DNA of 64,000 nt from Aeromonas eucrenophila (GCF_000819865.1 NZ_CDDF01000001.1:62001-126000), one strand, 5' to 3'; shown: positions 19,854 through 29,503, counted from the first letter of the stretch. Notes: generated from the sequence alone by a model not told the origin. Numbers and translations: made by a program.

Positions 19854-19966
19854 GTGTCGAGCAGTCATCGCTTTAGCAAGAAAGTGGTTGCTGTGCAGAT
19901 ACTAAGCTCTGTTTAAGCACGTTTCCGTTGGCTTGACCCTCGCATCCGCGGGGGTCTTCTTTTTTC
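19854..19966 (+). ncRNA. Candidate intergenic small RNA
   Basis: A transcript from the promoter at 19819 would run about 110 nt and stop at the strong terminator at 19935-19965. No ORF with a ribosome site lies inside, and both neighbouring genes read on the other strand, so the terminator serves neither. I do not recognise it as any known small RNA (Spot 42, RyhB, GcvB, ArcZ, FnrS and SdsR were considered). The start is inferred. Confidence 0.45.
19935..19965 (+). terminator. Strong plus-strand terminator without an upstream gene
   Basis: The 9-bp stem GACCCTCGC/GCGGGGGTC (one GU pair, loop ATCC) is followed by TTCTTTTTTC. The opposite strand lacks a T-run, so it is not the recQ terminator. 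Confidence 0.75.
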
Positions 19967-19987
19967 GGCACTTGGCAAGGTGCATCG

Positions 19988-21910
19988 TCAAGGCGTCGCG
20001 GCATAGATCCGTGATACCGCCGCCAGCACCTCGGCGAAGGGATGGGCGGCCAGCTGGCCAAAACCTGCCAGGCTCTTTGCCTTGACCCTGGTGGTTAAGG
20101 GGGTGGCTATGCCGCACAGGAAACGGGTCAGGATGCGTGGCTCCTTGCTGTGGCACAGCGCTACCAGCGGATCGCACCAGGCGCGCAAGCCCTGTTCGTT
20201 GGGCAAGCTCGGCGTCGGCAGCGGGGGCAGAACGGCAATCTCACCCCGGCAGACGGAGCAGTGCCCGCAGCGGCTCGGCGCCTGTTCATCGGCAAAGTAG
20301 CTGGCCAGTTCATGGCTAAGGCAGGTGGTCGAAGTAAAGAAGTTGAGCAAGGCCTGCAGCCGGGCCAACTCGCTCTGCTCTTTCTGCTCGAACAGGGCGT
20401 ACAATTGATCCACCAGCGGCGCTATGACCAGATCCTGGTGCAATACCCGATATACCTCCGTCATCTGCTTGCTCTCGAGCTCGATCCAGCCCTGCTGCTG
20501 CAGATAATCCAGCGCGGCGGCGGCCCGCGATCTTTCTCCCTGATATCCCTGCCAGAGCGCATCGAAGTCCATGGTGCACCAGCTGCGCGCCTGGGGGGCA
20601 CAAGCAAACAGCTGCTCCAGGAACTGGCGCCGATCCGGATTGAAACGCGCCAGGATCTCTCGCTTTTCCAGCACGAACTTGAAGCGATATTCGGCAAAAT
20701 AGCTGTAGGCCGGGGCAATGACGCCCGCCATCTCCAGATAGACCAGCAGGGTCTTGAGGGGCAGTTGACGGATGTTGGTGTCATTGGAGAGGCGCAGCAG
20801 ACTGAATTCCCACTCGGCGCCGCTCTGTCGCAGGATCTCGAGCAGGGTCAGGATAGCGGCTCGGTCCGGGGTATCCCCATAGACGAAGTTCTCCAGCACC
20901 GGCAACTGGGCGCGGCTGGCCAGCACAGTGCAGCGGGAGGGGAGGCCATCGCGTCCGGCGCGGCCTATCTCCTGGCTGTAGTTCTCGATGGACTTGGGCA
21001 AGTCGTAGTGGATGACCCGTCGGATATCGGCCTTGTCGATGCCCATGCCAAAGGCGATGGTGGCGACGATGCTGTCCAGCTTGCCGGCCATGAAATCGTG
21101 CTGGATCTGGCTGCGCAGGGTCGGATCCAGCCCGGCATGATAGGCGCAGGCCCGGATCCCCGCCCGTTGCAGCAACTCGGCGCATTGCTGCGCCGTGTGT
21201 TGCAGGGTGACGTAGACGATGGTGGGTGCCGCAGGATCGCGCCGCAGCTCCTCACTGAGCCAATTGTCGCGGGCGCTGCCGGCCAGCGGGATGACGCCCA
21301 GATCCAGATTGGCGCGGTAGAAGCCGGTCACCACCAGATCCTCCTTGTCGATGCCGAACTTGGCCTGCATGTCCGCCATGACCGCCGGGGTAGCGGTGGC
21401 GGTGAGCAGCAGCACCTGAGGAATATTCAGCTCGTGGCGATGGGCCGGCAGCTTTAAATAGTCGGGGCGAAAGTTATGCCCCCATTCCGAGATGCAGTGC
21501 GCCTCATCCACCACCAGCATCGACAGCGGGATCTGGGCGATAAAGCGACGAAAGCGCTCGTTCTTGAGACGCTCCACCGAGATCATCAGGATCTTGAGCT
21601 GGCCGTCGCTGGCCTGCTGCATCACCCGGCGGCTCTCCTCCGGCGTTTGGCTGGAGTCCAGGGTGGCGGCGGCAATTCCCTTGCGTTGCAGGAAGGCGAG
21701 TTGATCGTGCATCAACGCGATGAGCGGGGAGATCACCAGGGTCAAGTGGGGGAGCGCCAGGGCGGGCAACTGATAGCAGAGGGACTTGCCGGCCCCGGTC
21801 GGGAAGATGGCCGCCGCACTCTTGCCATCCAGCAGGCGGCTGATCACCGCCTCCTGACCGGGTCTTAACCGATCGAAGCCGAAGTGGCGGTTCAACAGAG
21901 AGGGGATCAT
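19988..21910 (-). CDS. RecQ family ATP-dependent DNA helicase (short, divergent type)
   Basis: This 640-residue superfamily-2 helicase has Walker A PTGAGKS (about 38), DEAH box (VVDEAHCISEWGHNFRPDY), motif III LLLTATATP, and motifs V/VI GMGIDKADIRRVIHYDLPKS and QEIGRAGRDG. A RecQ zinc-binding region follows (CGHCSVC near 560). I see no HRDC domain, and the tail differs from canonical RecQ, so it is probably a second RecQ-like helicase and not the main RecQ/RecF-pathway enzyme. ATG 21910 has GGAG at correct spacing. It is a single gene, divergent from sstT. Confidence 0.88.
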   Translation of the reverse strand: MIPSLLNRHFGFDRLRPGQEAVISRLLDGKSAAAIFPTGAGKSLCYQLPALALPHLTLVISPLIALMHDQLAFLQRKGIAAATLDSSQTPEESRRVMQQASDGQLKILMISVERLKNERFRRFIAQIPLSMLVVDEAHCISEWGHNFRPDYLKLPAHRHELNIPQVLLLTATATPAVMADMQAKFGIDKEDLVVTGFYRANLDLGVIPLAGSARDNWLSEELRRDPAAPTIVYVTLQHTAQQCAELLQRAGIRACAYHAGLDPTLRSQIQHDFMAGKLDSIVATIAFGMGIDKADIRRVIHYDLPKSIENYSQEIGRAGRDGLPSRCTVLASRAQLPVLENFVYGDTPDRAAILTLLEILRQSGAEWEFSLLRLSNDTNIRQLPLKTLLVYLEMAGVIAPAYSYFAEYRFKFVLEKREILARFNPDRRQFLEQLFACAPQARSWCTMDFDALWQGYQGERSRAAAALDYLQQQGWIELESKQMTEVYRVLHQDLVIAPLVDQLYALFEQKEQSELARLQALLNFFTSTTCLSHELASYFADEQAPSRCGHCSVCRGEIAVLPPLPTPSLPNEQGLRAWCDPLVALCHSKEPRILTRFLCGIATPLTTRVKAKSLAGFGQLAAHPFAEVLAAVSRIYAATP

Positions 21911-22250
21911 GGCAAGGCTCCAGCGCAGACAAAAGAGCGGCATGATAGCACTCCTGCTGCCCGTTCTGGCGGGGAAGGGGCCGACATGGCGATAATTTGA
22001 CCGTAGTTGATATTGTGTTATCGCATTGTTGCAGATTTTTTGTGAGGTAACCCTGATATTTTTCAGTGATTATATAGCCAAAAACAACGGTAAATGGGAT
22101 ATTCCATGCCCGCAATGCCACAGGTTTTGGACTGATCCAGCAGAAGGTTTGCCAGCCGTGATCGCCGTCACCATGACGGGGACGCAGCCCGGGGACATTG
22201 CCAACAGGACTCATAATTCACGCACTTTGAGAGTGCCCAGGGACTATTTG
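21911..22250. other. recQ-sstT divergent region and sstT leader
   Basis: These 340 bp hold no convincing gene, although an open frame continues upstream of sstT to 22026 without homology. A small hairpin CGTC/GACG lies near 22166-22178. AT-rich sequence at 21990-22090 is the likely promoter zone. I could not match the leader to a known riboswitch. Confidence 0.4.
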
Positions 22251-23498
22251 ATGACACAACAACACCCCCTCATGCGACTGGTCAACAGCACCAGTCTGGT
22301 TAGCCAGATCCTGGTCGGTCTGGTACTCGGTATCCTGCTCGCCATGCTGATGCCCGAATGGGCCAAGGCAGCGGGCCTGCTCGGTAGCCTGTTCGTCGGC
22401 GCCCTGAAGGCGGTCGCCCCGCTGCTGGTGTTCGTGCTGGTGATGGCGGCCATCATAGGTCACAAGCAGGGCCAGAAGACCAACATGAAGCCAATTCTGC
22501 TGCTCTACCTGCTGGGGACCTTCCTGGCGGCGGTGGTGGCGGTGGCGGCGAGCTTCCTGTTCCCCTCCAACCTGCATCTGGTGGCGAGCAGCGCCGAGAT
22601 CACCCCGCCGGGTGGCATCACCGAAGTGCTGCAAACCCTGCTGTTCAACGTGGTGACCAACCCGGTCAAGGCGCTGATCGATGCGAACTACATCGGTATC
22701 CTGGCCTGGGCCATCGGCCTTGGCATCGCCATGCGTCACGCCGGTGAGAGCACCAAAGCGGTGATCACCGATCTCTCCCACGGGGTCTCCACCATCGTCA
22801 AGGCGGTGATCCGCTGCGCGCCCCTCGGTATTTTCGGGCTGGTCGCCTCGACCCTGGCCGAGACCGGCTTCGATGCGCTGTTTGGCTATGCCCAGCTGCT
22901 GGTGGTGCTGATCGGCTGCATGCTGTTCATCGCCTTCGTGGTCAACCCGCTCATCGTGTTCTGGAAGATCAAGCGCAACCCCTATCCGCTGGTGCTGACC
23001 TGCCTGCGCGAGAGCGGCGTGACCGCCTTCTTCACCCGCAGCTCCGCCGCCAACATTCCGGTCAACATGGCGCTTTGTGAGAAGCTGCGTCTGCCGGAAG
23101 ACACCTATGCTGTCTCCATCCCGCTCGGGGCCACCATCAACATGGCCGGCGCCGCCATCACCATCACAGTGCTCTCCATGGCGGCGGTGCACACCCTGGG
23201 GATGGAAGTGGATCTGGCGACCGCCGTGCTGCTCTCCGTGGTCGCCACCATCAGTGCCTGTGGCGCCTCCGGTGTGGCCGGTGGTTCCCTGCTGCTGATC
23301 CCGCTGGCGTGCAGCCTGTTTGGCATCAGCAACGACATCGCCATGCAGGTGGTGGCGGTCGGCTTCATCATCGGGGTATTGCAAGACTCCGCCGAGACGG
23401 CCCTCAACAGCTCCACCGACGTGCTGTTCACCGCGGCCGCCTGCATGGCCGAGGAAGAAGCCCAGCAGGGCGCGGCGCGGCTCTCTCGCGAAGCCTGA
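22251..23498 (+). CDS. sstT: Sodium:serine/threonine symporter SstT
   Basis: This 415-residue (E. coli 414) member of the dicarboxylate/amino acid:cation symporter family imports serine and threonine with sodium. Two re-entrant hairpin regions carry the signatures [13 protein letters not shown] and [13 protein letters not shown], followed by the [19 protein letters not shown] and [16 protein letters not shown] stretches that form the substrate and sodium sites. ATG 22251 follows AGGGA and matches the family start. It ends at a strong terminator. Confidence 0.96.
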   Translation: MTQQHPLMRLVNSTSLVSQILVGLVLGILLAMLMPEWAKAAGLLGSLFVGALKAVAPLLVFVLVMAAIIGHKQGQKTNMKPILLLYLLGTFLAAVVAVAASFLFPSNLHLVASSAEITPPGGITEVLQTLLFNVVTNPVKALIDANYIGILAWAIGLGIAMRHAGESTKAVITDLSHGVSTIVKAVIRCAPLGIFGLVASTLAETGFDALFGYAQLLVVLIGCMLFIAFVVNPLIVFWKIKRNPYPLVLTCLRESGVTAFFTRSSAANIPVNMALCEKLRLPEDTYAVSIPLGATINMAGAAITITVLSMAAVHTLGMEVDLATAVLLSVVATISACGASGVAGGSLLLIPLACSLFGISNDIAMQVVAVGFIIGVLQDSAETALNSSTDVLFTAAACMAEEEAQQGAARLSREA

Positions 23499-23518
23499 TA
23501 GCAACGTCTTGTTCCATC

Positions 23519-23548
23519 GAAAACGCCCTCTCAGGAGGGCGTTTTTTT
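23519..23548 (+). terminator. Terminator of sstT
   Basis: The stem ACGCCCTC/GAGGGCGT with loop TCAG is followed by seven T residues, 21 bp after the stop. Confidence 0.92.
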
Positions 23549-23832
23549 ATGCGTGTTGTTGGAGGCTGGAGTGCGGTATTCCATGAACAGCCGATGCCGT
23601 AGCGTGTGGCAGATCTCCTCAAGCCAGCTTGTCTTCTAAGCTACGCACTCAATCAGCACGCTGCGGCGCGGGGATGAGAGGTGCGATCCGGTGCTGGACC
23701 GAGTCTGTGTGGGGGAGGTGAGGGGAAGCTTCTATACCTGCCCGAGTGCGGTCCAGGGTGAGCGCCATAAACAATGCCAGCCGATTTCCCGACTGGCGTT
23801 GTTTGTTATCCGGCTAGTTATCGACGACGGGT

Positions 23833-23927
23833 TTAACCGACCTGCTGGCAGAGGATGGCGGAGATGGCAATCAACCCCATGGCCGCCCCAGGACGTTGCT
23901 GACCTGGCTCTGATACTTCGCCAACCA
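23833..23927 (-). pseudogene. Degenerate sdaC tail copy (outer)
   Basis: It aligns to the last ~30 codons of sdaC but has a small deletion near 23890 that shifts frame. The final residues read [14 protein letters not shown] and stop, against QLVG in the native gene. Confidence 0.85.
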
Positions 23928-24005
23928 AGGGTGAGCGCCATAAAAAATGCCAGCCGGTTTCCCGACTGGCATTGCTTGTTATCCAGCTAGCTATCGACGG
24001 CGGGT

Positions 24006-24100
24006 TTAGCCGACCAGCTGATAGAGGATGGCGGAGATGGCAATCAACCCCATGGTCGCCACGAAGACGTTGCTGATCTGGCCCTGATACTTCGCCAACC
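24006..24100 (-). pseudogene. Near-perfect sdaC tail copy (middle)
   Basis: It encodes the same C-terminal peptide as native sdaC ([20 protein letters not shown] and on) with only silent change. There is no start codon, and it is followed by its own copy of the terminator at about 23940-23975. Confidence 0.9.
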
Positions 24101-24113
24101 AAGAATGAGCGCC

Positions 24114-24147
24114 ATAAAAAATGCCAGCCGGTTTCCCGACTGGCATT
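24114..24147 (-). terminator. Terminator of sdaC (native copy)
   Basis: The stem AATGCCAG/CTGGCATT encloses CCGGTTTCCCGA and is followed on the minus strand by TTTTTTATGG. Copies recur at about 23940-23975 and, degenerate, at 23768-23802. Confidence 0.9.
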
Positions 24148-24179
24148 GTTTGATATCCGGCTAGCTATCGACGGCGGGT

Positions 24180-25478
24180 TTAGCCGACCAGCTGATAGAG
24201 GATGGCGGAGATGGCGATCAACCCCATGGTCGCCACGAAGACGTTGCTGATCTGGCCCTGATACTTGGCCATGGCGGGGACGCGCTTGATGGCGTACATC
24301 GGCATCAGGAACAGGATGGTGGCGATGATGGGGCCGCCCAGGGATTCGATCATGCCGAGGATCGAGGGGTTGATGATGGCCACGGCCCACAGGGTCAGGA
24401 TGAAGAAGGCGATGATGAACAGCTCGACCTTCTTGCTGTTTGGCTGCTTGCCGCTGCTGCGCATCTGCTGGGTGATCATGCCCTTCAGACCTTCACGGGC
24501 ACCCAGATAGTGGCCGAAGAAGGAGGAGACGATGGCGACGAAGGCAACCAGCGGACCGAAGTAGGAGATGATCGGGCTCGCATGCTGGTTGGCCAGGTAG
24601 GAGAGCACGGCGATGTTCTGGGACTTGGCTTCTGCCAGCTGGGCCGGGGTCAGGCTCATCACGCAGGAGAACACGAAGAACATCACGAAACCGAGCAGGA
24701 TGAGCGCGGTACGCTTGAGGATGGCATCGGACTTGGCGACCGCATTGTCACCGTGATCGCGGCGCTGGGCCAGGGCGAAGCTGGAGATGGCCGGGCTGTG
24801 GTTGAAGGAGAACACCAGCACCGGAATGGTCAGCCACAGGGTGACGGTGAAGTCTTTGGCGGACGGCACCTGGGCCAGGGCGGCACCGGTCCAGTCCGGG
24901 ATCAGGTAGAGGGAGATGCCCGCCAGGATGGCGATGAGCGGGTATACCAGCAGCTCGGTCACCTTCAGCATCAGCTTTTCACCGGCCAGCATGACCGACA
25001 TCATGCCCATGATCAGCACGATGGAGAGGATCCAGCGCGGGGGCGCCGTCATCTGCAGCTGGTTGACCAGGAAGCTTTCCACCGTGTTGGTGATGCCGAC
25101 CCCGTAGATCAGCACGATGGGGTAGATGGCGAAGAAGTAGAGCAGGGTGATTAATTTACCGGCACCGATACCGAAGTGCTCTTCCACCACCTGGGTGATG
25201 TCGGCATTGGGGTTCTTGGAGGACAGCACGAAGCGGGCCAGCCCACGGTGAGCCAGGTAGGTCATGGGACCGACCAGCAGCGCCATTACCACCAGCGGCC
25301 AGAAGCCGCCCATGCCGGCGTTGATGGGCAGGAACAGGATCCCGGCGCCGACGGCGGTGCCGAACAGGCTGATCACCCAGGTAGTGTCTTGTTTGCCCCA
25401 ACCGCGCGATTGGACTGAGCCGATTCCCTGCTCTTTTGAGGCTGCAACTTCCTGTGCGCCAGTGACCGTATTGGACAT
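24180..25478 (-). CDS. sdaC: Serine transporter SdaC-like (HAAAP family)
   Basis: This 432-residue (E. coli SdaC 429) proton-coupled amino acid permease of the hydroxy/aromatic amino acid family has about 11 helices. It shares SdaC-type blocks [53 protein letters not shown] and [17 protein letters not shown]. Serine is the likely substrate by similarity; threonine cannot be excluded. ATG 25478 follows GGGGTGAG; the upstream GTG (25487) lies within that site. TGTGA half-sites at 25562 and 25595 hint at CRP control, as in E. coli. The 3' end is repeated downstream. Confidence 0.92.
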   Translation of the reverse strand: MSNTVTGAQEVAASKEQGIGSVQSRGWGKQDTTWVISLFGTAVGAGILFLPINAGMGGFWPLVVMALLVGPMTYLAHRGLARFVLSSKNPNADITQVVEEHFGIGAGKLITLLYFFAIYPIVLIYGVGITNTVESFLVNQLQMTAPPRWILSIVLIMGMMSVMLAGEKLMLKVTELLVYPLIAILAGISLYLIPDWTGAALAQVPSAKDFTVTLWLTIPVLVFSFNHSPAISSFALAQRRDHGDNAVAKSDAILKRTALILLGFVMFFVFSCVMSLTPAQLAEAKSQNIAVLSYLANQHASPIISYFGPLVAFVAIVSSFFGHYLGAREGLKGMITQQMRSSGKQPNSKKVELFIIAFFILTLWAVAIINPSILGMIESLGGPIIATILFLMPMYAIKRVPAMAKYQGQISNVFVATMGLIAISAILYQLVG

Positions 25479-25692
25479 GTATCTCACCCCGAATAGTGGT
25501 TTTAATTAGTCGGCGAAAGAATACTTTTTTTTTAATCAAAAATGTTGATCGGATTCACCTTTGTGATGGCAAAACGCGTACTTTCTTATGGAAATGTGAT
25601 CAAAAGAATAAAAAATCAAAATTTCTTTATCATATGCAATGTTAGTTGAGTGTTAATTGAATGATTTCCCAACTTGGTGTGTTAGCAGAATG

Positions 25693-26313
25693 TTATTTTG
25701 ACAGGTGCTGGGCAAGTTGGCGGATCATGCTGGCGGTGGCCCCCCAGATGAAAGATTGTTGCCAGGGGATCCAGTAGATGGTGTGGCGCTTGCCGGCTCT
25801 GGGAATGGTCAGGGCGATGTGGTTGGCCGGATTGAGCACATGACTGAGCGGTACCTCGAAGGCCTGCTCGACCTCGTCCGGGCTCAGGGTGAGCTGATAA
25901 TCGGCATCCACCATGGCCAGCACCGGCAGCACATCGTAGAGGGAGATGGTGTTGAGCGGGGTGAGACTGCCGATGACGTGGATCTGGGAGGCGGGGATCC
26001 CGAGCTCCTCCCGGGTTTCCCGCAGCGCCGTGTGGATCAGGCTCTCATCCTCGGGATCCTGGCGCCCGCCCGGGAAGCTTATCTGCCCCGGATGGTGGCG
26101 CAACTGGGCGCTGCGGCGGGTCAGCAACAGCTGCAGCCCGTCGGGTCGCTCCACCAGGGGCAGCAGGACGGCCGCCGGTTTGAGCCCGGCCAGCATCAGT
26201 CGATGGGCCGGGGCCGGGCGTTGCAGCAGGAAACGGGTCAGCAGATCGGCGCTGTCTATCTCGATATCCATCTCGAGGCGTGGTTCCTTATGGTCTGTGG
26301 GCATCGGCATCAT
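25693..26313 (-). CDS. nudL: CoA pyrophosphatase NudL (Nudix)
   Basis: This 206-residue Nudix hydrolase of the NudL/UPF0035 type has HHPGQISFPGGRQD followed by the Nudix helix ALRETREELGI, and the family C-terminal block IYWIPWQQSFIWGATASMIR. Members hydrolyse coenzyme A derivatives to 3',5'-ADP and phosphopantetheine. ATG 26313 overlaps the pabB stop (ATGA), so translation is probably coupled. The E. coli order pabB-nudL-sdaA is partly kept, with sdaC close by here. An internal start at MDIEID is possible. Confidence 0.92.
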   Translation of the reverse strand: MMPMPTDHKEPRLEMDIEIDSADLLTRFLLQRPAPAHRLMLAGLKPAAVLLPLVERPDGLQLLLTRRSAQLRHHPGQISFPGGRQDPEDESLIHTALRETREELGIPASQIHVIGSLTPLNTISLYDVLPVLAMVDADYQLTLSPDEVEQAFEVPLSHVLNPANHIALTIPRAGKRHTIYWIPWQQSFIWGATASMIRQLAQHLSK

Positions 26314-27695
26314 GAGCCCAGTGCATCCAGCAGCGGCAGGATGCGGGCCACCTTGTCATAGGTCTCCTGATATTCGCCGTCCACCTCCGAGTCGGCGATG
26401 ATGCCGCCCCCCGCCCAGCAGTGCAGCCAGCCGGCTTCCGCTATCAGGGTGCGGATGCAGATGCTGGTATCCATGCGGCCATGCTGGCTCAGGTAGCCGA
26501 TGCTGCCGCAGTAGGCGCTGCGCCGCACCGGCTCCAGCTCCTCGATGATCTCCATCGCCCGGATTTTGGGGGCGCCTGTGATGGAGCCGCCCGGGAAGCA
26601 GGCCCGCAGCAGATCCACCCCCTGCCAATGTGCGTCCAGCTCGCCGTGTATGGTGGAGACCAGATGATGCACGGCGGGGAAGGATTCCACCGCAAACAGG
26701 TGCGGCACGCAGACCGAGCCCGGGCGGCTCACCCGGCCGATGTCGTTGCGCAACAGATCCACGATCATCAGATTCTCCGATCTGTCCTTGTCGGCGCCGG
26801 CCAGCTCCTCGGCCCTCTCTTGGTCGATGACGGGATCGCCGTGGCGGGGGCGGGTGCCCTTGATGGGTTTGGTCTCGATGTGGCGGCCATCGAGCAGCAG
26901 GAAACGCTCAGGGGAAAGGCTCACAATGGCGCTATCTGGCAGGCGAATAAAGGCCGAGAAGGGGGCCTTGTTGGCGGCGCTGAGGGCGAGATAGGCCGCC
27001 CATTCATCCCCCTGATAGGGCGCGCTGAAGCGCTGAGTCAGGTTGATCTGATAGCAATCCCCCGCCGCCAGATAGGTCTGGATCCGCGCAAACTTGTCGC
27101 CATATTCGGCCCGGCTCATGTTGCTCTGCCAGGGGCCGGTCAGCGAGAACGGCGTCTGAGTGGCCGAAGGGGAGGTGGTCTGCGCTGCCAGCCAGCGCAG
27201 TCGGTTGGCGAGCCCGGCTTCGTCCCCCCAATGCACCAGCTGCCAGCGGTTGGTGGCGATCTCCCGCAGCAGCGCCCAGTCATAGATCCCCACCGCCATG
27301 TCCGGCAGCTGGATATCCGCCTCTGCCTGGACGGGCAGGCGTTCGAAGCGCCGCCCCAGATCGTAGCCAAACAGACCGAGCGCGCCGCCGATAAAGGGCA
27401 GCTCGCGCTGCTCCTGATCCAGCGGCCCGAGCAGGGCCTGTTGCGTGCTGGCGAGCAGGCTGAGGGGATCCTCATCATGGTGCTCGGTCGCACCTGCGCG
27501 CTGAACAAGGGTGCTGGCTCCCCGGGTTTCCAGGGTGGCGAGGGGATCGGCGCTGATGATGTCGAAGCGGTTATCCGCCCCTTGGGGGCCGGCCGACTCC
27601 AGCAGCATGGCCCAGGGTTGGTGTTGCAGCCGTGCAAACAGGGCGTGCAGCGAGGTTTGTGGATCGAAATGGTGAATATGCAGTCTTGGTTTCAT
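26310..27695 (-). CDS. pabB: Aminodeoxychorismate synthase component I PabB
   Basis: PabB converts chorismate to 4-amino-4-deoxychorismate with PabA-supplied ammonia, in the folate pathway. The 461-residue protein (E. coli 453) has the N-terminal anthranilate-synthase-I domain and C-terminal chorismate-binding domain, with INLTQRFSA, the PIKGTRPR motif, LMIVDLLRNDIGRV, FPGGSITGAPKIRAMEII and SICIRTLI. The Lys in PIKGT is the residue that distinguishes PabB/ADC synthase from TrpE. Its start codon faces the fumarase gene across about 200 bp. Confidence 0.96.
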   Translation of the reverse strand: MKPRLHIHHFDPQTSLHALFARLQHQPWAMLLESAGPQGADNRFDIISADPLATLETRGASTLVQRAGATEHHDEDPLSLLASTQQALLGPLDQEQRELPFIGGALGLFGYDLGRRFERLPVQAEADIQLPDMAVGIYDWALLREIATNRWQLVHWGDEAGLANRLRWLAAQTTSPSATQTPFSLTGPWQSNMSRAEYGDKFARIQTYLAAGDCYQINLTQRFSAPYQGDEWAAYLALSAANKAPFSAFIRLPDSAIVSLSPERFLLLDGRHIETKPIKGTRPRHGDPVIDQERAEELAGADKDRSENLMIVDLLRNDIGRVSRPGSVCVPHLFAVESFPAVHHLVSTIHGELDAHWQGVDLLRACFPGGSITGAPKIRAMEIIEELEPVRRSAYCGSIGYLSQHGRMDTSICIRTLIAEAGWLHCWAGGGIIADSEVDGEYQETYDKVARILPLLDALGS

Positions 27696-27903
27696 TTTTT
27701 GTTACACAGGCAACAGTTTGCACCCAGCTCCCTAGCCGGTACGGGTGCCCAAGCGTATCATGGCGGCCGGCATTTTCAGAAAACACCGTTATAAAAACAC
27801 GCCGTTGTCTGCCGGCTCTGTGCGCACCCGCCGCCCGCCGAAGGCTCGGCTCATATGGAAGCCCTCGCTCGGCCTGACCGAGACGAGGACCAGTGAGGAT
27901 GAT

Positions 27904-29427
27904 ATGAGCATCATTAAAAAACAGGACTTTATCGATTCCATTGCCGACGCCCTACAATATATCTCTTTCTACCACCCCCTCGATTTCGTCCAGGCCGCCA
28001 AGGCCGCCTATGACCGTGAGATCAACCCGGCCGCCAAGGATGCCCTGGCCCAGATCCTGATCAACTCCCGCATGTCCGCCGAGGGTCATCGCCCCCTGTG
28101 CCAGGACACCGGCATCGTCACCTGTTTCGTCAAGATCGGCATGAAGGTGCAGTGGGACAGCGACATGACGGTCCAGGAGATGGTGGATGAGGGCACTCGC
28201 CGCGCCTACACCAACCCGGACAACCCCTTGCGCGCCTCCGTGCTCGCCGATCCGGCGGGCAGTCGCAAGAACACCAAGGACAACGCCCCGGCCGTGGTGC
28301 ACATCGACATGGTGCAAGGGGACAAGGTGGAGGTGAGCATCGCCGCCAAGGGCGGTGGCTCCGAGAACAAGTCCAAGATGGTGATGCTCAACCCCTCGGA
28401 CGACGTGGTCGAGTGGGTGTTGAAAACCGTGCCGACCATGGGGGCCGGCTGGTGCCCGCCCGGCATGCTGGGGATCGGCATCGGCGGTACCGCCGAGAAG
28501 GCCGCCGTGCTCGCCAAGGAAGCCCTGATGGAGCACATAGACATCCAGGAGCTGATCGCCCGGGGTCCCGAGACCACCGAAGAGAAGCTGCGCGTCGAGC
28601 TCTATGACAGGGTCAACAAGCTGGGGATCGGCGCTCAGGGTCTGGGCGGCCTCACCACAGTGCTGGATGTGAAGGTCAAATCTGCCCCGACTCACGCCGC
28701 CTCCAAGCCGGTGGTGATGATCCCCAACTGCGCCGCCACCCGTCACGTTCACTTCGAGCTGGATGGCTCCGGCCCGGCCGAGCTGGCCCCGCCTAAACTG
28801 GAAGACTGGCCGGAGATCACCCGCGAGTCCGGTGGCAACGTGCGCCGTGTCAACGTCGACGGCATCACCAAGGCCGAGCTCGCCAGCTGGAAGAGCGGCG
28901 ATACAGTGCTGCTCTCCGGCAAGATCCTGACCGGTCGCGACGCGGCCCACAAGCGCATCGCCGACATGCTCAAGAATGGCGAAGGCTTGCCGGAAGGGGT
29001 CGACTTCACCAACCGCTTCATCTATTACGTGGGCCCGGTCGATGCGGTCCGTGACGAAGTGGTCGGCCCGGCGGGCCCCACCACCTCCACCCGGATGGAC
29101 AAGTTCACCGACATGATGCTGGGTGAGACCGGCCTCATCGGCATGATAGGCAAGTCCGAGCGCGGCCCCAAGACGGTGCAGAGCATCAAGGAGCACAGGG
29201 CCGTCTACCTGATGGCCGTGGGCGGCGCCGCCTACCTGGTGGCCAAGGCCATCAAGAAGGCGCGGGTGGTGGCCTTTGCGGATCTCGGGATGGAAGCCAT
29301 CTATGAGTTCGAGGTGGAAGACATGCCGGTGACGGTCGCGGTCGATTCCCAAGGCAACAACATCCACGAGACGGGCCCGGCTTACTGGTCGGCCAAGATT
29401 GCCGAGCTGGACGTCAAGCTCTCCTAA
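27904..29427 (+). CDS. Fumarate hydratase, class I (iron-sulfur)
   Basis: This enzyme interconverts fumarate and malate in the TCA cycle with a labile [4Fe-4S] cluster. The protein is 507 residues, shorter than E. coli FumA/FumB (548), but has both halves fused (alpha to about 290, beta from about 330). Candidate cluster cysteines lie in LCQDTGIVTC, WCPPGMLGIGIGG and NCAATRH. The C-terminal region has GKILTGRDAAHKR and GPTTSTRMDKF. ATG 27904 follows GAGGATG; the frame runs upstream to 27745 without homology. It has its own terminator. Confidence 0.94.
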   Translation: MSIIKKQDFIDSIADALQYISFYHPLDFVQAAKAAYDREINPAAKDALAQILINSRMSAEGHRPLCQDTGIVTCFVKIGMKVQWDSDMTVQEMVDEGTRRAYTNPDNPLRASVLADPAGSRKNTKDNAPAVVHIDMVQGDKVEVSIAAKGGGSENKSKMVMLNPSDDVVEWVLKTVPTMGAGWCPPGMLGIGIGGTAEKAAVLAKEALMEHIDIQELIARGPETTEEKLRVELYDRVNKLGIGAQGLGGLTTVLDVKVKSAPTHAASKPVVMIPNCAATRHVHFELDGSGPAELAPPKLEDWPEITRESGGNVRRVNVDGITKAELASWKSGDTVLLSGKILTGRDAAHKRIADMLKNGEGLPEGVDFTNRFIYYVGPVDAVRDEVVGPAGPTTSTRMDKFTDMMLGETGLIGMIGKSERGPKTVQSIKEHRAVYLMAVGGAAYLVAKAIKKARVVAFADLGMEAIYEFEVEDMPVTVAVDSQGNNIHETGPAYWSAKIAELDVKLS

Positions 29428-29503
29428 TCCCCATTGTGGGAGCCATCCGTCTTGATGGCGGAGTGACGAAGTAGCGCCCTGTTGTCTGGTGACAAGAGCG
29501 GCG

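Larger units (their letters stand above)
19425..19987. other. Long intergenic region upstream of yeaG and recQ stop
   Basis: This 563-bp gene-free region contains two adjoining hairpins: 19681-19702 (GCGGGAAA/TTTCCCGC) and 19701-19721 (GCGTTGT/ACAACGC). It also holds an AT-rich stretch (about 19610-19670) suitable for the yeaG promoter, and a plus-strand promoter-terminator pair described separately. No ORF of note is seen. Confidence 0.6.
23755..24273 (-). repeat. Three tandem copies of the sdaC 3' end plus terminator
   Basis: Direct repeats of about 173-174 bp start at 23755, 23928 and 24102. Each contains, on the minus strand, the last ~30 codons of sdaC, the TAA stop (23833, 24006 and 24180) and the hairpin terminator. 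The third is the live gene end. The middle copy is nearly identical and encodes the same C-terminal peptide; the outermost is diverged and frameshifted. Similarity stops at about 24273, inside sdaC. Confidence 0.95.

Noticed and set aside
19854..19966. Match of the small-RNA candidate to Spot 42, RyhB, GcvB, ArcZ, SdsR, FnrS
   Set aside because: None of their conserved cores is present, so the element is left unnamed.
23833..24390. 185-residue minus-strand frame
   Set aside because: It is read-through of repeated sdaC tail copies and has no independent gene body.
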